NCBI GenBank assembly: GCA_000715855.1
Contig: KL571422.1
Location: 13,486-18,819 of the forward strand
Length of the DNA stretch: 5,334 nt
DNA from: Actinoplanes liguriensis
GTDB taxonomy: Bacteria > Actinomycetota > Actinomycetes > Mycobacteriales > Micromonosporaceae
Direction: 5' to 3'
Of this stretch, positions 1 to 5,334 are shown piece by piece. A program made the position numbers and the translations under genes. The notes under the pieces were generated by a model. The model saw only the letters and a program-made list of their open reading frames with translations. It was not told where the DNA came from and did not search any database. Each line of letters starts with the position of its first letter. Positions within the stretch are counted from its first letter, which is position 1.

Positions 1-15
1 GTGTATAAGAGACAG
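1..15 (+). other. Residual Tn5/Nextera mosaic-end adapter at the contig start
   Basis: The first 15 bases, GTGTATAAGAGACAG, are the last 15 of the 19-base Tn5 mosaic end used in Nextera libraries. The matching reverse-complement copy sits at the other end of the contig. This is library adapter, not genome, and should be trimmed; biological sequence starts at position 16. Confidence 0.96.
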
Positions 16-159
16 CGATCACCTCGTGACCGGGCGCCGGTCAGCCGGCGAAGTCGCCGGTCTTCGGCAGGTGGAGGCGCCGTCGTGCCGTGCATTGGCG
101 GGCGTCGTTACGCTGGTGTTCCGCACGCGAGGGCGAAACGCTGACGCACGGGGGCTGCT
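16..159. other. Non-coding lead-in, possibly just after an upstream gene
   Basis: No convincing gene starts here. One forward frame runs from the contig edge to a TGA at 27-29, so a few codons of an upstream gene's end could be present, but that is too short to judge. Right after it lies a perfect 6-bp hairpin, CGCCGG (35-40), loop TCAG, CCGGCG (45-50), with no T-run behind it. It could be a weak terminator for such a gene. The open frames across this stretch look like ordinary high-GC chance frames. Confidence 0.3.
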
Positions 160-465
160 ATGCCGTTGCAGGTGCAGAAAGGCCTGGCGACCATCGGCAT
201 CGGCCTGCTCATCGGCTTTTTCGGGCTCATCTGGGTTGCCAACCTCTTCGGGGTCGCGGACGAGCACGCCAGGATGATCTCGGAAAGTCGTATGAACCGC
301 TGGATGACGGGTGAGACGCGAAGTCCGGCAGAGGTGAGGAACACCGCACGCTTCAAGCAGGGGTTCAACCTGGGGAGATTCCTCGCCGGCGGCGGGTTCA
401 TGACAGTTGGCCTGATCTTGGTCATCGTCGGCGTCGGCCTGCTCGTCGCACCGTCGATCGAGTAG
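160..465 (+). CDS. Small two-helix membrane protein of unknown function
   Basis: The gene encodes 101 residues and I do not recognise a family. Two strongly hydrophobic stretches are visible: about residues 9-30 (rich in Gly, Ile, Leu and Phe) and about 74-97 (Gly, Val, Ile and Leu). They are joined by a charged loop at roughly 34-66 containing several Arg and Glu residues. This predicts a hairpin membrane protein with both ends on the same side. The ATG at 160 is preceded by a G-run at about 150-155, a plausible ribosome site. The stop is TAG at 463-465. The next gene lies 124 bases downstream on the same strand with its own ribosome site, so an operon is possible but not shown. Glycine-zipper-like GxxxG spacing in both helices could support packing or oligomerisation, which is inference. 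Short length and lack of a recognised family limit confidence, but the coherent two-helix pattern argues for a real gene. Confidence 0.7.
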   Translation: MPLQVQKGLATIGIGLLIGFFGLIWVANLFGVADEHARMISESRMNRWMTGETRSPAEVRNTARFKQGFNLGRFLAGGGFMTVGLILVIVGVGLLVAPSIE

Positions 466-589
466 TCGACAGGTCCTTCGAGTGATCGTCCCGGGATGTC
501 CTCGAGTGGGGCGTAGAGGAAGTCGCGGTTCGCGCCGAAAACTGTCGTAGGTGGGTCGTAGCGTGCGGAGCATGATGGAGAGACCTACC

Positions 590-958
590 GTGCGGTGGCG
601 GAACGAGGTTGTCGAGCAGGAGGCCGCGGTCGCTGCCGGGACACTCGCGCCGGACAAGGCGTATGCGATACATCTGTGGCCGACGGGCTTCACCGAAGCG
701 GTCGACACCGTGCTCGCCGCCTACGAACGGGACCTCGACACGTCGTCGGATGAGACTGTCTGGGCGGCTGTCGAGGCGGTGGTGGTGGGTCTCAACACGG
801 CGGATGAGGCGTTCGGGGCGATCGAGACCGGTGAGCGCGAGGAGCTAGCCGAGTACATCGACGCTGTGCTCACCGGGGCCGGGGTTGATGTCGCGGCGTT
901 GACCGCACGCCGGGGGCGTGATCGGAGTGAGTTGACCGATTCCTGGCGCGACTGGTGA
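590..958 (+). CDS. Small acidic hypothetical protein, conserved actinobacterial type
   Basis: The protein has 122 residues if translation starts at GTG 590. I chose this start because GGAGAG at 577-582 sits 7 bases before it. In-frame alternatives are ATG 572 or 575 and GTG 551, which would add 6, 5 or 13 residues but have worse spacing. The protein is acidic and looks all-helical. Notable stretches are HLWPTGF at 28-34, GLNTADEAFGAIET at 67-80 followed by GEREELAEYI at 81-90, and a C-terminal end RSELTDSWRDW at 112-122. From memory such sequences recur as uncharacterised proteins in actinomycetes, but I cannot name a domain. No signal peptide or membrane segment is visible. The stop is TGA at 956-958, and a hairpin-bearing repeat begins only four bases later. 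Function is unknown; small acidic helical proteins of this kind sometimes act as immunity or adaptor proteins, but nothing here shows that. Confidence 0.82.
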   Translation: MRWRNEVVEQEAAVAAGTLAPDKAYAIHLWPTGFTEAVDTVLAAYERDLDTSSDETVWAAVEAVVVGLNTADEAFGAIETGEREELAEYIDAVLTGAGVDVAALTARRGRDRSELTDSWRDW

Positions 959-962
959 GAGG

Positions 963-1054
963 CCGGCGGTCGCCGGGCGGCCCGGTGACGGGATCTGGTC
1001 GCGGCCCCGTGCCGGGGACCGGGACGTTGCGGTTGGGGGGCTGCTGGCCCGTAC
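963..1054 (+). repeat. Inverted-repeat copy A, behind a stop codon and upstream of furA
   Basis: This 92-base stretch matches the reverse complement of 3909-4001. By hand alignment, 963-1033 agrees at 66 of 71 positions without gaps; differences are at 969, 981, 998, 1010 and 1027. The remainder aligns with a small gap and ends in a shared GGCCCGTAC. It contains two short hairpins: CCGGC (963-967) with GCCGG (972-976), and CCCCG (1005-1009) with CGGGG (1013-1017). The second stem is identical in both copies, with the only change falling in its loop. It begins four bases after the stop of the 590-958 gene. No T-run follows, so it is not a classic intrinsic terminator. No coding role is supported. 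Confidence 0.85.
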
Positions 1055-1142
1055 TGCGGGAATGGGCCGGAAGGGGAGCAGTTCGGCCGGCGGCAGCGTG
1101 CCTGGTTTTCCCGAAGTTAACACACCGGACGGGTCACAAAAC

Positions 1143-1172
1143 TTGATTGATTCCAGATTAGGGGTCTAAGGT
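1143..1172 (+). promoter_or_regulatory. furA promoter and probable FurA operator, leaderless layout
   Basis: This is an AT-rich island in otherwise GC-rich DNA just before furA. A -35-like TTGATT (1143-1148) and a -10-like TAAGGT (1167-1172) are separated by 18 bases, which would place the transcript start at or next to the GTG start codon at 1180. No Shine-Dalgarno sequence precedes that GTG, consistent with a leaderless mRNA, as known for mycobacterial furA. A dyad, TTAG (1158-1161) with CTAA (1166-1169), overlaps the spacer and -10 box and could be part of the site where FurA represses its own operon. The promoter assignment is fairly secure by position and family precedent; exact operator edges are inferred. 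Confidence 0.65.
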
Positions 1173-1179
1173 TCCTCGG

Positions 1180-3851
<2,672 letters not shown>

Positions 3852-3870
3852 TCCTCGGCTTTGCGTGACG

Positions 3871-3904
3871 GGCCCGGCCGCTTTCGGCCGGGCCTGTTGC
3901 TTTT
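3871..3904 (+). terminator. Intrinsic terminator of the furA-katG operon
   Basis: A perfect 10-bp stem, GGCCCGGCCG (3871-3880) and CGGCCGGGCC (3885-3894), closes a CTTT loop and is followed by the T-rich tail TGTTGCTTTT. It starts 20 bases after the katG stop. The opposite strand lacks a T-run after the stem, so the signal points rightward. Confidence 0.88.
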
Positions 3905-3908
3905 GACG

Positions 3909-4001
3909 GTACGGGCCGGCAACTTCCCCCACCGCAGCGTCCCGGTCCCCGGCGCGGGGCCGCGAGCAGATCCCGTCACCGGCCCGCCCGGCGAGCGCCG
4001 G
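3909..4001 (-). repeat. Inverted-repeat copy B, behind katG and the minus-strand gene
   Basis: This is the partner of the copy at 963-1054, in opposite orientation. Read on the minus strand it begins nine bases after the stop codon of the 4011-4775 gene, just as copy A begins four bases after the stop of its upstream gene. It keeps the inner CCCCG/CGGGG stem (5-bp, with loop CGC on the minus strand). At its outer edge the first hairpin is longer than in copy A and forms a strong terminator on the plus strand. About 7% divergence over the ungapped 71 bases indicates an old duplication or a dispersed family rather than an assembly echo. Confidence 0.85.
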
Positions 4002-4010
4002 GCGGGTTTT
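3983..4010 (+). terminator. Second rightward terminator, overlapping repeat copy B
   Basis: A perfect 10-bp stem, CCCGCCCGGC (3983-3992) and GCCGGGCGGG (3997-4006), with loop GAGC, is followed directly by TTTT (4007-4010). The T-run touches the stop codon of the convergent minus-strand gene. It would back up the first katG terminator. On the minus strand the same hairpin follows that gene's stop but has no T-run after it, so it may also act as a weaker terminator there. Confidence 0.78.
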
Positions 4011-4775
4011 CTATCTGAGCAGCCTGCGCAACATGCCCACCGCCTCAGCAATCGGCTCGGGACCGAGTGCGGCATGCCATTGGATGAGATGGACGAGGTC
4101 ACCGGCGCTCTCGACCGCTCTGCGCGCCAAAGCCGTCAGGGAGCGAGCATTGGTGATCAGCAATACGGCGTCGGCGCCCTGCCGGTGGCCGCGCTCCACC
4201 GCCTTGTCGATCTGATGGGAGTCGAGCGTGCCGTTGTCGCTGTAGATGGCCTGAACGGCGATGACGCCCGCCGGATCGATAATCGCATAATCGTCGGCGC
4301 CACCCGAATACCGCACAACGGCGTCAGGCCCGGCGGCGTATCTCAGATGGCTCGCGATCTCCCGGACAAACCCGTCCGACTTGTCGACCACCTGCAAAGC
4401 GTGGGTGACGACAGGGTCCCGGCGCGCGCCCGGATCCGCGAGGGCGAAGCCGTCGACGAGTGACCGCGCGGCCTCGGGTGCGACCTCCGCCTGTTCGGTA
4501 ACGGCATCCGCCAGGTCGTCCCGCCGATCGAAGACGACCCGGTTGTCGCCCATCGTCAACTCCCGGACCGCCGTGCCCTGAAGCCCGATGATCGTCGCAA
4601 CGGCGCCCGCGAAGATCGCCACCGCCGAACCGGCCTCGTTCTCGGTGAAGAAGACAGCCGTCAAGCCGAGCGTGGTCAGCACGCCACCGAAGACGACCAT
4701 GGCCCACCGTTGCGGCGAGGGCAGGGACGCGGGACGGCGCGGGGAATCGCCGGGCTGCTCCGGGCCGTCCGTCAT
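4011..4775 (-). CDS. Membrane-anchored protein with degenerate Mrr-like nuclease domain
   Basis: The protein has 254 residues if started at the ATG whose first base is 4775; a GTG at 4820 would add 15 residues, and neither start has a strong ribosome site. After a Pro-rich polar N-terminus, two hydrophobic helices occur at about 25-44 and 48-67. The remaining 185 residues are soluble. Residues 157-230 resemble the Mrr/PD-(D/E)XK restriction-endonuclease fold: YSGGADDYAIID at 156-167 supplies an acidic residue (D161 or D162), VIAVQAIYS at 171-179 aligns with the family's VQxKxY strand, and ADAVLLITNARSLTALARRA at 201-220 fits the helix-strand that follows. The catalytic lysine position is I177, so nuclease activity is unlikely. 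The family assignment is by eye and tentative. The gene converges on katG, from which it is separated by two terminators. Function is unknown; a sensing or binding role at the membrane is a guess. Confidence 0.85.
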   Translation of the reverse strand: MTDGPEQPGDSPRRPASLPSPQRWAMVVFGGVLTTLGLTAVFFTENEAGSAVAIFAGAVATIIGLQGTAVRELTMGDNRVVFDRRDDLADAVTEQAEVAPEAARSLVDGFALADPGARRDPVVTHALQVVDKSDGFVREIASHLRYAAGPDAVVRYSGGADDYAIIDPAGVIAVQAIYSDNGTLDSHQIDKAVERGHRQGADAVLLITNARSLTALARRAVESAGDLVHLIQWHAALGPEPIAEAVGMLRRLLR

Positions 4776-4894
4776 GGAGCGACGGTATCCCCGGATCGGT
4801 GCCCGGGCCAGCGCACTCACGCCCTTGCCACGTCCGTGGCGGTCATGGGCGCCGATGACGCACGACCGTCCCCGGCAGCCGTGATGATAGAGCG
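4776..4894. promoter_or_regulatory. Divergent intergenic region, promoters poorly defined
   Basis: The 119 bases between the two divergent genes must hold both promoters. For the rightward gene, GATGAT at 4883-4888 is a weak -10-like element about six bases before the ATG at 4895, with no clear ribosome site, so a leaderless transcript is possible. A good -35 at the right spacing is not seen. For the leftward gene I see no convincing hexamers and only a weak, distant GGGGA before the ATG. Confidence 0.35.
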
Positions 4895-5300
4895 ATGACG
4901 ACCTATTCCGGCACCAAGGAATTCGAAGGCGCGACCTTCGTCAAGGCCAGTTTCAAGGGCGCCACCCTGCGGTTCTCCGACGTCAGCGGTGTGACGATGC
5001 GCGGCGTCGACGTGGACGGGCTCGACGTCGACAGCCACGACCTGTTCCTGGGCAGTCTCTTCGTCAACGGGGTCGACGTGGTGCCGCTCGTGGATGCCGA
5101 GCTGAACCGGCAGTTCCCGGGCCGCGAGCTGCAGAAGGCGCGGACGCCCGAGGGCTTGCGCGAGGGCTGGGTCGCTGTCCGGTCCGCGTGGCAGACGACG
5201 GTGGCGGGCACGCCGCCGGACCTGGTGCACGCCCACGTCGAGGACGAGTGGTCGCTGGCCCAGACCCTGCGGCACCTGATCCTGGCGACCGATGCCTGGT
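4895..5300 (+). CDS. Pentapeptide-repeat/DinB-family protein, 3' truncated by contig end
   Basis: Only the first 135 residues are genuine. Residues 8-46 form a pentapeptide-like run (FEGATFVKASFKGATLRFSD and onward), with small or hydrophobic residues every fifth position. Residues 56-95 include VNGVDVVPLVDAELNRQFPGRELQ, followed by EWSLAQTLRHLILATDAW at 118-135. The latter is the start of a DinB-type four-helix bundle, where H127 would be the first metal-binding histidine. DinB-like proteins in actinomycetes include mycothiol-dependent enzymes and many uncharacterised members; this one's reaction is unknown. The rest of the bundle and its other ligands lie beyond the contig. From base 5301 the frame runs into adapter and would add a false tail SVSYTHL before a stop, so apparent completeness at 142 residues is an artefact. 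The start is ATG 4895 with no strong ribosome site. Confidence 0.9.
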
Positions 5301-5334
5301 CTGTCTCTTATACACATCTCTGAGCGGGCTGGCA
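5301..5334 (-). other. Nextera mosaic end plus library adapter at the contig end
   Basis: CTGTCTCTTATACACATCT (5301-5319) is the complete 19-base Tn5 mosaic end, reverse complement. The following CTGAGCGGGCTGGCA (5320-5334) is the reverse complement of part of the adapter used in first-generation Nextera kits (454 primer-B type). It is synthetic sequence and should be removed. Confidence 0.97.

Noticed and set aside
544..561. A short direct repeat GTCGTAG (544-550 and 555-561) before the 590 gene as a possible operator
   Set aside because: Seven-base repeats eleven bases apart are common by chance in such sequence, and no regulator or promoter context supports it.
19..708. A 229-residue minus-strand open frame across the first two genes
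   Set aside because: Its translation is low-complexity Arg/Pro/Thr-rich and it overlaps two forward genes with better starts and coherent protein features.
955..1146. A small protein encoded by the repeat, since both copies can be read as RRSPGGPVTGS-like peptides
   Set aside because: The shared peptide follows from DNA similarity. Of the four differences within the aligned frame, two change the amino acid, there is no ribosome site, and flanking residues differ completely.

Overview
The window is a 5.3 kb, very GC-rich bacterial contig. It most likely comes from an actinomycete: the codon usage is strongly G/C-ending, it carries a furA-katG operon with an apparently leaderless GTG-start promoter, and its small proteins are of actinobacterial type. 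I would guess Micromonosporales or a relative, but the sequence alone does not fix the family. Both extreme ends are not genomic. Positions 1-15 and 5301-5334 are Nextera/Tn5 mosaic-end adapter sequence left on the contig, so the usable biological sequence is 16-5300.

Layout from left to right: a short non-coding lead-in (16-159); a small two-helix membrane protein of unknown function (160-465, +); a small acidic conserved-type hypothetical protein (590-958, +); a 92-base repeat copy A just after that gene's stop codon (963-1054); an AT-rich promoter/operator (about 1143-1172); furA (1180-1617, +) overlapping katG (1614-3851, +) by four bases; two hairpin terminators (3871-3904 and 3983-4010); repeat copy B, inverted relative to copy A (3909-4001); a minus-strand gene for a membrane-anchored protein with a degenerate Mrr-like nuclease domain (4011-4775, -); a 119-base divergent intergenic region; and the first 135 codons of a pentapeptide-repeat/DinB-type protein (4895-5300, +), cut off by the adapter.

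The functional core is furA-katG. FurA is a metal-dependent repressor that in related bacteria senses peroxide and represses its own operon. KatG is the bifunctional catalase-peroxidase that removes the peroxide. KatG looks intact, with both haem-pocket histidines and the Met-Tyr-Trp crosslink residues present. The other genes have no evident functional link to this pair.

I found no mobile element, CRISPR array, RNA gene or clear new system. The observations most worth a second look are the adapter ends and the false protein tails they create, the pair of diverged inverted repeats that bracket furA-katG and each sit directly behind a stop codon, and the inactive-looking nuclease domain on a membrane anchor.
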